Of a stretch of 64,000 nt of DNA, positions 38,109-50,100 are shown piece after piece. Numbering within the stretch: position 1 is the stretch's first letter; each line of letters opens with the position of its first letter. Below the pieces are notes generated by a model. The model did not search any database and was not told the origin of the DNA. It saw only the letters and a program-made list of their open reading frames with translations. Location of the stretch: positions 119,074,043 to 119,138,042 of the forward strand of contig CAXKWD010000004.1 in assembly GCA_964059195.1 (NCBI GenBank). Direction: 5' to 3'. This stretch comes from Ectobius pallidus (taxonomy: Eukaryota; Arthropoda; Insecta; Blattodea; Ectobiidae). A program made the position numbers and the translations under genes.

Positions 38109-41100
38109 CTCTTCCTCTTCCTCCTCGTCGTTGTCATCGTCATCGTTGTCGGGGTCCATGGACACGAATTCCTCATGCACCTTCTTCTTTCCAATTCCAA
38201 AGGGTGCTGAGGTGGTGTCACACCCACTTATCGCATGCAGGAAAAGAATATACTGTGGTTAAAACTTGAATAAGTGGGATGAATACAGTACAGTTGGGCT
38301 GTTACCCTTTCCACTCTTCTGGAAATAGACGTTCTTTTTGGAAGAACCGAAAGCAGTGAGTAGCACCAGAAGATCTATGTCTTCCCCTGTTATGATGACA
38401 CTATCATATTTGTCAGCAGCTAAGACAGCAGTATCCACAATCTTCTACTGCCTGCTTCACTTGGATCCCCTTGGCTTCCATTTCACTCTTCAACGTGGTC
38501 ATGAAGTTCATCTTGTTGGTATAATTGGAAAGAAATTTCGCCTGCGAAATCGTGCTAATCAAAGTTGTCTTGGAAAAGGCAAACTTTGTTGAGGAGTGCA
38601 GCAAAGAACGCCGATAACGTTCATCTGCTTTGGTGCTTTGGTAGTTTATCCCAGAAGGATAACTATCAAAACCACTATGACATTGCTACCGAAGTGCCTT
38701 TGGACGTAACTTAATCCACGTAATTTTGGCAGACTGAAATGTGGCTTCACTTGACTTGGTCCAAACAACCCTAGGCCTATGTAACAGAAACCCACCATCA
38801 ATGACATTGTATTTTTTGGCGTCAAAGTCTACGTCTTCACCCACGATAGGAAGGAATGAATCATACAGCATTGATTTTCGGCCTTTATGCATTCCTTCTT
38901 CTGCGAAGAGAGACATGGGGAAGGGGCGAGTTCATTCTTGAACAACTTCCTGAGGTCAGCCTCTGATTGTTTGGTTATGCACACTCGTTGGAATAGAGTG
39001 AGTGGGTCTACTGTGAACTTTTTGTCCTTTATTTTCAGAGAACAGGAAACAGATGCCAGAGTAACCACCTTATCCTTCCTCTTCAACTTCAAGTCTTCCA
39101 AATTTCCTTTCTCCATATAGAGCTTAACATTAAATTGTGTGATATTAAAGGGCACATTTGTTATAATGAAATGTAGACAGTGATTTTCCTCGTGTATTGA
39201 AGGCTGAGTATTCAAAATTTCATCGAGATTTGAATAAAACTGCAGAAGTTGTAAGGAAAGACAATAGGAGTTCGACAATATATATATATATATATATATA
39301 TAATAAAATATGTATGTATATATATGTAACCTATATGCCTATACATATATTATGTATGTATGTATGTATATATATGTAGCCTATATATATATATGTATAG
39401 CCTATAGTATATGTATATGTATATAGAATTTGTAATCCTGATTCCTATAATACTGGGGGAGGGGAGGGGTGGGAAGAGGGGGTGGAGGAAGGGGTCATAG
39501 ATATTCCAAGATGTGGATATTAATGAGTGATTAACATGTAAATGATGTTAATAAATAGTTATAGGGCCAAAACCTTCGTTTTTCGGATATTTTTTTACAT
39601 TTCGAGAAAATTTGTCTAACTTCCATCGGCCGTATCACGGTTAATATTGGGTCTACAAATTCGTTTTAGCAACAAAAGTTTAGCAAATTTAATGTTCTAC
39701 AACTTTGTATTGTACTATGGTGCCCAAAATATGCTTAGTTTACGAGATATAAGCGAAAAACTGAAAAAAGTCCAAATGTTTAAGGTTTTTGCCCCACCCC
39801 CAAGTTAGCACAGGGTCCTCGAGGTCGAAAACTTAGGATAGACATCCTAGAGTACCCCCAAATAACCTGTAAAAATTTCATTAACTTCGGAATATTTTCC
39901 AGCTACCCCCCTATTTTTCATTATATCGACTGGACTAATCTTGGTTTAAGTAAAAACAAGGCAGAATTACTCGCCTCAAGATTGAAAGGATGGAAGCTAC
40001 TACAGGGTGACACCAAAGTAAGTTTTTTCCGCCAACGCCAAAAGGAATTTGAGCATTTGTTTTCTAAAGAGAAGGACTTAGTTTTCTGCAATGATGTTGA
40101 AAATTTGTTCCAGTCATTGGGTGTTGAGCATAAATCTGAGGATTTGCATTTGTTCATAGACTCCTCAAAAACAAGTTTGAAAGGAGTGTTACTACCTAGT
40201 GGAAACATATATCCATCCATTCCTTTAGCCCATGCAGTTGGGTTGAAGGAAAATTATGATAATATGAAGCTTTTATTATCCTCAATAAAGTATAAGAATT
40301 TTTCTTGGCAGATATGCGGGGATTTAAAAGTAATAGCCATCTTACTTGTGTTACAGCTTGGTTATACTAAATTTTGGTGCTTCTTGTGCAAGTGGAATAG
40401 CAGAGATAGATGTAACCATTATATTATAAAGAACTGGCCAAAGAGAGAATCACTTAATCCAGGACAAGAAAATGTTCTTCATCAACCACTTGTATGTTCT
40501 GAAAAAATCTTATTGCCTCCACTGCATATAAAACTAGGCTTGATAAAACAATTTGTGAAAGCAATGGATCATGATGACAGTGCATTTCTCTTCCTGCAAA
40601 ATAAGTTCCCAAGGATCAGCGAAGCCAAACTAAAAGAAGGAATATTTGTTGGCCCCCAAATAAGGGAACTGATGAAAGATACGCAATTTGAAATCCAATT
40701 AAATATGGAAGAAGCAGCTGCAAGGCAATCTTTCAAAAAAGTTGTCACAAACTTTCTAGGAAACTTCAGGTCTGATAATTACAGAGAACTTATCAGTGAG
40801 ATGATTGAGAACTACAAGATAATGGGATGTAAAATGTCTTTAAAAATACACTTTCTGCACTCCCATCTTGATTTCTTCCCTAAAAACCTAGGGGCTGTGA
40901 GCGACGAACACGAGGAGCCTTTCCTCCAGGACATCGCGGAAATGGAAAGGAGTTACCAGGGTAAATGGTGTCCAAATATGTTGGCAGACTACTGTTGGAC
41001 ACTGAAGAGAGATGTTCCTCAAGCGAAGTACAGCCGAAAATCCAATCCACATACATTTTAGGTAGTAAATGTAATTTCAGTTAAGATATCATTATTCTAT

Positions 41101-44100
41101 AGTGTATAGACACGAAAAATGTTTCCATGTGATTACTCAAAAACCCTGGGTGATGGAAAAGTTCTGTAAAAAGATTTGAAATCAGCACAAAAAAGTAAGT
41201 CAGATACACCCATTGTTTCCCTTATAACATAAAAAAGTTCAAATTTTGTTGACCAGTGTTATTTATTTTAATATGTCCCTTATTATTATTATTCATAAAT
41301 AAATTACCTCTGCACTTAGATAATCCCAAACACATTAGACAAATGATCTCATTGACACCTCACCCCTCCTTTGCAGGTCAGTGATGAGTATAGTCGCCTC
41401 GCTCATTGTGTTGACAGTTAACAACAAAGAAGTTGCCACCCGACCTTGTTGCTTGGCGTAGTTGCCACACTGCATAGTGTTAAAAAAGAGAGCAGGAAGA
41501 TATAGATGCAGCAAAACACTTGTGGCAATGGCATTGAGCAATAAGAGAAGTGGCAACACGAATTCAGTCAGCGGTTTCTTTTGACAAAACATTTTAAGTA
41601 ACAACAAACATTGTAATATGATAACAAAGCGAGCCACCCGTCAACGCTATGAGCGAGGCGACTATACTGATAGTTATGCAGGTTTCTGCCCTTGTCTTCA
41701 CGAAGAGCTTTGCTCAAAACATCAGAAAGTTTACAGGGTAATAGTGCCAAGAGAGACATTGATACTACATTCCTTCCACTTTGTTCTGTTTAAGAACTGG
41801 AAATTAGTATAGTCTCTAGCACATAGTTAACGTCTTCAGCTTTCGGGTATGTCCTCAACTTATAGGACCAACTAGTTCCAGTATCAACATCCGAAGTCTG
41901 AATGTGGTTGGGATGCAGTATATTATGGGAATAAAGATATAAATCAAATACTTACTTCTGCAAAGCATTTTCTGGTTACTACATCATTGAAATTCCCCCA
42001 AACAGTGTATTCTTCGCGGTTGTACTTGCAAATAAGGCTAGACACTTTTTTTATGAGCATATCATTATCAACTTTAATGTCTATGTTGATGGGAACTGTA
42101 GGATATTTTTTGAACACTTCTTCGAGTAGGGCAAACTTTCTATCCTCTGGTCTTCCTGATCCAACAAATATTTTACCTGTAAACAAATTAGAGCACACAA
42201 GAACAGTTAGACAAGTGCTTCTATTATGATGAAGATAAAAATTAAAAGCTAGCTAGATATGTGTATATTCAAATCTTCAAAAATTTTCATAGAAGTTTTC
42301 ATAGCATGCTTTGGGTTATAGATTTTAGATCCTGGCCAAAATCTCCAGGAAAGAGAGACTTGTGCTGGGAGAAAACTATAGTATTGTATGTTATCTCACA
42401 AATTCTTACATTAAAAGGTGCAGAATCACATCCAGACTAAAATTTTATGTATTGATATACTGATAACTGTCAAGTTAGGATTGGTATACAATTTATTTTT
42501 TTAATTATTTTTTTAATAATAAAAATGCTTCCTCCAAATGGAGTTGTCAAAAGATAAAGCATACCACATCAAACATTAACAGAACGAAGGCTACTGAGAT
42601 GCAATATAAGTTAAGAAATAGAAACAATGTATATCTCTGTATCTATTAAAGCTTGCTGGCTGTGACCGTCGTTGCAACAATCGCTCCATATATCAAGCAA
42701 AAATCACATTGCTCAGTTCATCTTTCATTTTTGCAGTATAAGTGTGTTAGCCTTAATAATATATATAAAGGGTACAGGGGAAGAAGGCGGAATGTCAAGA
42801 AAAATCGGAAATTTAGTTATCAAGCCCATCTGGTAGCTGACTGAGCACTCTTTTAGTGTTGCTTATGAAACCGGTGAAAAAAGTGTAAGGTAAGGAGAAA
42901 ATAGCAGTTTAAATCTCACCGTACAGGGAATGAAGGCGGAATATCCATGCGTCACAGCGAAATAAGGTGGCGAATCAGGAGACAATGGCACTCACTGTCC
43001 TCTAACGCTATCCAAGTCCGAGGCACCGCACCAGTGCGGGCTTTGAAATGTTGTTTCTTTAATCAAGAAGGACATAACTCATCAATAGTCACGTGCTGAA
43101 GTATATTTACAAAACGTTGCCAAATGTCAGTCGGAAACGGCAGCAAAGAAAAGCTGAAATTTTGTATTATATTACTATTATTATTAGATTAATTTGGCAA
43201 CAGAGTCTGCCATCTGCTTGGATTTGAAAGTGCAAACTACTATTTGTCCTCAATAAACAATAATATAATCTGAAAGACCGCAAATGGAAATGCCGACAGG
43301 AAAATGACGTGTCAGTTTGGCGCGTTAATTTCTAGGTGGTGTCATTTTATGTTTATCCAGACTCCATTATTAGAGAGTGTTGTCTGAAAATGGTAAAAAA
43401 AAAACTAAAATTAAACTATATTAATATGTTTAAAAAACTAACACAGGGCTTATAAAATCTAAAAATAGGACCCTAGTAATGATATTAAAAATTAATCATT
43501 GCCTTCGATTTTATGCGCCTAAGTGTTTCTATTTTACTAACGACACAACCCATGCTTGTTTACATGTAGAAATATTTTTTTTCATTTTTTGTAGCACAAA
43601 AATCAGTAATTCCTAAAATTTTAAGGAAAAAATATTTTCTACTCCTTTAATTTTTATAAACCTAATTATTGCCTGCATTGCGTTTATTTTGTTTTAGATT
43701 TTATCCCACTTTCAAAGGAGAAGTACGCAGATGTAAACCATTTAAAGAAATGTTGTTCTACACAGCTCAGATGTTCTATTAGTCACTTCCTCATAAGGAA
43801 TAAATAATGTACGGCAATTAATGTCTCATAATGTAATTAATGTTTCATTGCAACTTTTAATAACTTAAAATTAACTTAATAACTTAATATCAAAATTAAG
43901 TTACTGTTACATAAGTAAGATTAAATATAAAACAAAATCGATTTGATTGTTCATTTGTAACATCAAAATTACGTACCAACTATACGTAAATTTTACGTCT
44001 AGAATTGGACATTGTAAACACCAGTTTATTGTGTTTTACTCTAGTAAATCGATTTGCTTAAATTAAGGGAACGCAATAAAATTTACTCACGCTAATCAGA

Positions 44101-47100
44101 AATTAATTTAAAAAATGGTTTAAAATGATTACATCCGTACATTCAGTAGGACTATTTTTTATGACTGGCGGCCATCTTGTCTGTGATGTCAGCAATGTAG
44201 ATCTGCTGATTCAAGGTTGTATTTTGTTGGCTGTTGGTGGTTGTGTATAAGTTTCTCTTTTATAGTGTTTTATTAACAAGAAATTGTGTGTGGAGAGAAT
44301 TGCACTGTTCTGTTGCAACTACTCCCTATGTATATAACATAGAAACGAAGAATAAATGCACATGTGTGTGTATTTAAAGCTGACGAAATATTATGCAACG
44401 TGCAGTGATCTGTAGGGTAATACCCTAGGATACATTTCCTAATGTAGGCCTACCTGAATGTTTGTGAAGACCTGGTCCTTCATGTAGAAGATTAAATGAG
44501 GCAGAAGAAAAACATTTACACATAAAACAGTACTGGTAAGTCCCTGTGCAAGATTTGTTTCACATACATAAATTGGCCTATCATAACCTCAACGACTTGC
44601 AAACTGATTTATAATACAGATGCTGTGGTAATTAGCTCTGATCATAATAATTTACGATAACGCTGCTAAAGTATTTCTTAATTGTTTCAGGAATTCACAA
44701 TGCCTAGGTGCTGTAGTGTTGCTGGCTGTAAAAGTAACTACAAGTCACAACATGAAAGTGTTAGTACATTTTCTTTACCAAAAGACGAAGAACTTAAGAA
44801 GACATGGCATAGAAAGATTCCTACAGACTTTACAGGGGTAAGCAAGCCTGTTATTTGTGTGAAGTATTTTCCTGAAGAGAGTGTGATAAGAACAGAGACA
44901 TTTGTAGTTAACGGTGAAATAAAAACATTTCCTAGAACTTGCCCTAAACTGAAACTTGGTGCAGTACCATCAATATTTCCTAATCTGCCTGAGTACTTGT
45001 CAAGACCAGGTCCATCATGCAGAAGAAGAAAATTTAAACCAAGCAGTTGCAGAAAGCTTAAAAGGACTTAAAAGTTATGCTGAATGACAAGCTCTGCATT
45101 GTTTGGAAGATGTGATGCAGTACTTCCTAAGTGTAACAGAAGGTCTTAAAGGGCAGTGGATTAATCCTAAGGGCAGTGGATTAGCATAATGGCAGTAGAA
45201 AGGCTAGTGCTGTGCTTAATGGATGTTAATGATGATGTTCCGAAGATTCTTGGTTCAGTGTGTATTATGAGCGATCTCAGTGTTTTGCTTACAATAAATA
45301 ATTGCAAAATACCTCAGCAAGAAGTCCCAAAAAACTGCAAGATAGTAAGCACAAAAAGTGTTTTTGATAACATTTTTAGTTATTGATATCTCATGTATTG
45401 ATAGTATACGTAAAATGTATGTGAGCAGTGTACATTTATGAACCAAAGGCCCTATATAGGCTACATAAATTATATATAAAATATACGTTTGATAGATCAT
45501 CTTGACATATTTTTTACGTATAGATATTGTACATCAATAGTATGTATGCGATTGTTCGTATAATTGATATATATTAAATGTCTGTATTGACAAGAATAGA
45601 CGTACGATATACATAAAAAAGTGGGACATTTGAGCGTATATTATACGTAGATTTTATTTAACCAATATGTGTGATATACATTACCTAGATCTAGGGATAA
45701 CGCAATTTTTACATATATTTTACGTATGTATTTATTTATTTATTTATTTGATACCCATTAAACATTTACATGTGTTAGGCTTAGTAAGATTACATAAATA
45801 TTAAGTCCAATTAGTGGTGAGGTGTTCTCTTACAGTGTAGAAGTTGTTTCTTAACAGCAGCGATTTCACTTTCTTCTTGAACAGTTGTAAGGAGTTTAGC
45901 GACTTTGAGCTTTCAGGTAGTTTGTTATAGAGTTTAGTACCAGTGACAATGTGACTGTCAAGTGTCTTTTGAAGTCTGTATCTATTGGGTACTAGATTAT
46001 TTCTCCCACGAGTGTTGTGATTGTGAACCTCATGATGTACAGTGTGCTGAGTGGGGTGCAATTGTCAAGATATCACAAATCTGTAGTTCTGCTGATGCTG
46101 GACAATTTTAATCTGATTAAAAGGAACTTATTTTCTACATATCATAATTGCAATTACAGTTGATTCAACAAAAGCATTCTGGCACTTTGTTACATCAGTT
46201 TACCTGATTTATTTCAGTAGCATTTTAACAGTGAAAATGTATTAATCTCCCCATTCATATATCTTATTTTAAATAATGTTTTGGTGGAAAATTGTGTGAT
46301 ACAGTACACTGTATCTGTTTGAGATAACAATTTGTATATACTGAATGCCGAAGGCAAGTACAAATTAATTAGGCCTACATAGAAACTGGCCCTACCTAAA
46401 TAATATTAAGTGAACCTGTGAGATTTAACAAACTTGGCTTGGATATATGCAGTGAAGAAGTGTGTGAAATATACACCATTCAACTAAAGAATGAAGTAGA
46501 TGTAGATAAAGCCGTGTGATTACAGGACCTCTTTTCCCAGTGGCGGATGCATAAATTTTTTTCGGGGGGGGATTTGACTTTCAACTTACATACAAAATTA
46601 GTTCATAAAACTGGCCACTTAGAGTACATATATAGCCTTTTTTCAAATTTCGGGAGGGGATGTAACCCCCCTATCCCCCCCCTGCGTCCGCCACTGTCTT
46701 TTCCTATTTCCCATTTGCTTTGATCGGCTTGCATTCTCTGGTTGCATTCTCTGCATACTAAAATGTTAAATAGAGAAAATGTGTTTTAATTCTACGTCAA
46801 GAAAATGTTTGTACAGTAAAACCTCGTTAACACGAATTCCAGGGGACCGAAAAATGAGGGGTTCGTGTTAAAAAAATTCGTGCTAACCGGGGACTAATTT
46901 TTTTTTTTTTTAATGAACCAATTACGGTATACGCTATCGTAGAAAATACTGTTACATGCAAAAGTAGGCTATGTAATTAGGCCTACATTTTAAAAAAGAT
47001 CATTTCCTGATGTAAAATTCAAGTAAGTTGCGCTCTCACTGATGGGAATGAAAGTGCCTGGAAACTTCACGGCCAATTGTATTCACAGCTTCAGTAAACC

Positions 47101-50100
47101 CAGCAGATGATTCGGATGTTGCAGCAAATCCCAAACGTTCTATAAAGTGGCTATGGCGGCAAACACTTCCTGGCAGGTGGGTTACAAGTTTTAATGCAAC
47201 GTATGATGAAATCATACTGGTTATGTTTGAATGAACAGAAAAATAAAATAAGAAACGTTATAACCCGATTGTTGGCGGCACGATGCTTTATTTATTTATT
47301 TAGCAATCCTGTAGACCAGCCGTACCAGCATGGGATAACAATAACAACTCCCGATTGTCGAGCGATTGCACCAGCCAGCGTTGATGTTAATCCAATTACT
47401 CGTAGCCATTCACATAAGTAACCGGGAATTCAATACAGGTTTACGTTTAATTTCATTTCTTGCATACCTACCGAAGGAAGAACAGGAAATAACCATTTTA
47501 AAAGCTTTGGAAGTTTGTGTTAAATGACATTTCAAGATTCAAGGGACAGAAAAACAGTTCGCAGTTCGTGGTAACCAAAATTCGTGTTAACCGACAAAAC
47601 TTTCATAAGAAACAATACATCGTTGCCGGGACCAAATCTTTGTTCTTGTTAACAGAGTGTTCGTCGTAAGCGAGTTCTTGTTAACGAGGTTTTACTGTAT
47701 TAACATTTATATATACCTGTAATTATTATGATTTATGTACTCTAATAAAAATTTAACATGGTGACTGTATTGCGTAACAATTAATTACACATCATAATGT
47801 TTGGTTATCAAATCAGTAATTCTTCTCCTGGAATAGAATATTTTAATAGCCTAAAGGCTTACTTTTACATTGAAAGACTTGTTTTAAGCATGAGTCATAG
47901 CACAACATGCTTCACTACTTCATGTCATAAAACACATGAGAGGTAAGCCATTTAAAAGTTGAGAAAAATTATAGGCCTAATGTTAAACGTACATACCGTA
48001 ACTTAATATATTTTGTAAAAGATTTCCTCAACTTTCAACCTGTGAAATTAACTGGAGTTCGCTGGAGTGTCAGAAACCAGCATTACTGTATTTGTTAAGA
48101 GATTTCAGCAGTTGATAAGGTTATGTCTCCCTTACCAGAAAAGTGTTGGATGTACAATGTGACGACTTTGTGAAATCAGCAATTTGCAAAATTGTGCATG
48201 GTTTTTTTTTTCTATAACAATGAACTCTCTACATTACGAAAAGTCATATCAACAGTAAATAGCAATTCTGATATTCTTAATTAAAATAGATCACCCTTTC
48301 GCAAACGAATGACAGATCGGTTTTGAATTTGTAGCACTAAAGTGGACCGAGATATTTTGTGATGCTGACATTATTTATGTCAGAGAAGATAATTCAGATG
48401 AATGGGAAGGAAACTATACTATCTAGATGAAACTTGGGTTAACGCAGGCCACACACCATTAAAAGCATGGAGTGACAATACCATAAAATTAAAGAAGCAG
48501 ACTTTCCTATTGGGGGTAAGCACAGGGATATAGAATGCAACAGGGAATGGAAAATGACTGATTATTTTACATATAGGAGTGATCAGGCTTTATAGATGTG
48601 GGTATGCTTTGCTTTTTGTACTATAAGCAAGGCACAATTATATGCCATTTATGTGTGTATTTATGTAGTTATTTATTTATTTCATTTAATTGTCTGTTAA
48701 CCTAATATCAACACGCCTTTCAACTGTTTGCTTTTTCGTTTGCATTTTCCGCATTAAAATCCACTTGGTCGGCAGAGTGCTACATTTCGCTTTGTTTACA
48801 TCTGCTTCATTCTTTAGTTAGATCGTGTATAGTTAGGAAGCAAGGATTTGTTTCCATATGGATGGAATATGTCCAGAGCAGAGGGAAGGCTTTCACAACC
48901 ACAAGAATTTAAAATAATTATGTGTTTGCAACATAAACAAAGCACTCAAGGTATGCAATTTTCTATATTAGTCAAATTAAACAATTACCAGGATCAAAAT
49001 CAAGAGGAAGTTCTGGTTTAAGAAGAGGAATATCCTTGTAGTTCAGCTCAGAAATATTGCAGTCCACACCAGTGCTCCTTAACAGGTTGTTGTCATGAGA
49101 TACAACAACCTGACCATCTTTTGTTAAATGGCAATCCAGTTCTAACATGTCTGTCCCAACTTCCATAGCACTGCAAATAAAAAAAGAAAATACTCATAGA
49201 AAATAAGCACAGCAATGAACTTAATTTCACAACTCCTAGGTTATCCATGTAGACTAGGAAGTAATGCAGCAGAGTCCTGCAAACTCGGCATCCGATAACC
49301 TGACAGTTTGGATTACTTGGCAACTATGACAGGAAATGGCAAGAAATGAGGTAAAATATTCTGTTGTAATTGATTGCCAAGTATAATTTTTGTTTCATAG
49401 AAAAGTAAGCCTAACTACATCTATATTAACATGTTTTATAATGTTTTTTTTTTTTTTTTTTATATATATTTCAGGCCAATAAACACATTTTTTTAATTTT
49501 GGCAATAACAGTTTTAAGCCCTTATTCCCAGTAATGGTATTTTAGAAATTCGGCATGCTTTCGTTCCATACTAGACACTACTGTACATAATTTAGGCACT
49601 ACACAACAAAAAATACGTAATAGCAATGTTCCCTGACCTGTCAAAAGCATTTGATTGTGTCAATAATAAAAAAATTAATAACAAAACTAGACAGTTAAGG
49701 AATCAGAGCGTAGAGGAATACCACAAAACTGGATTTGGTCATATTTAAATACTTCCTGTGTAAGGGGAATGGAAAGTAGACTGTAAGCTTGTAGGTCTAA
49801 TTAATTTTACCTAAGCACCCATAAAAGTTCCTAGAATCATCACTCAACAGAAACAACCTGATTCAAAGATCCAAAATTTGTTCCTTCTTTCTGATTACTG
49901 TTCTTCTCAGTTTAAAAGTAAATAGAGTATAATCTCAATATAAAGAACCTCAATTTAGAGTACTATTCAGTATTAAGTACGTATTTTAAATCCCCGCTCA
50001 AATCCTATGGAAAGATATATCGTTTTTATAGTTCCACTGCTTACAATCATTTCAGTATTATTAATCAAGACAAATATCTCTGCAGATGTCGTGTTTACAA

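Larger units (their letters stand above)
37160..39935 (-). mobile_element. 2.8 kb transposon with ~460 bp terminal inverted repeats, inserted at TA
   Basis: The left arm (37160 to about 37620) begins GTCCAGTCGATAT and is matched by the inverted right arm (about 39450-39935, ending ATATCGACTGGAC) at high similarity, down to the C-rich inner end. TA flanks both ends (37158-37159 and 39936-39937). The arms contain a conserved run: ACCCTGTGCTAACTTGGGG, GTAGAGCATTAAATTT, ACCGAGATACGG. The interior holds a decayed minus-strand gene with XPG/FEN-like motifs and a TA microsatellite. No known transposase core was recognised. Confidence 0.85.
36623..41061 (+). pseudogene. Transposon-encoded Cys-rich protein, split by an insertion
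   Basis: The start ATG at 36623 opens MSRKCVNDRNNFCFVCGE. The N-terminal part has Cys pairs C13/C16, C55/C59 and C91/C94 plus GSRHMPFAVP and REPKDH, suggesting zinc binding. A premature TAA lies at 37079; beyond it the frame still reads DLNDLVRDL before the insertion at 37160. It resumes at about 39937 (NLGLSKNKAELLASRLKGW) and runs uninterrupted to the stop at 41061, including LHLFIDSSKTSLKGVLL, ICGDLKVIAILL, LPPLHIKLGLIKQFVK and MLADYCWTLKRD. I recognise this as a widespread uncharacterised family in arthropod and cnidarian genomes. Candidate catalytic acids (FIDSSK, GDLK) are inferred. After removing the insertion the frame is off by one base. Confidence 0.8.
36158..41258 (+). mobile_element. 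5.1 kb DNA transposon, CACTGGTCAACAA TIRs, TTA target duplication
   Basis: CACTGGTCAACAA at 36158 is inverted at the right end (TTGTTGACCAGTG, ending 41258). TTA flanks both ends (36155-36157, 41259-41261). A subterminal inverted repeat, TTTTCCATCACCCA, lies about 100 bp inside each end. A CACT start with 3 bp duplication is typical of the CACTA/EnSpm group, though 3 bp duplications also occur in PIF/Harbinger; assignment is an inference. The single large gene (36623-41061) is interrupted by a second transposon at 37160-39935. Without that insertion the element would be about 2.3 kb. Confidence 0.85.

Noticed and set aside
38023..38262. Poly-Ser ORF on the plus strand
   Set aside because: It is the complement of the acidic Asp/Glu tract, which is in frame with the nuclease remnant on the minus strand.
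39276..39425. Possible CRISPR-like or origin repeat
   Set aside because: It is a plain TA/TATG microsatellite.
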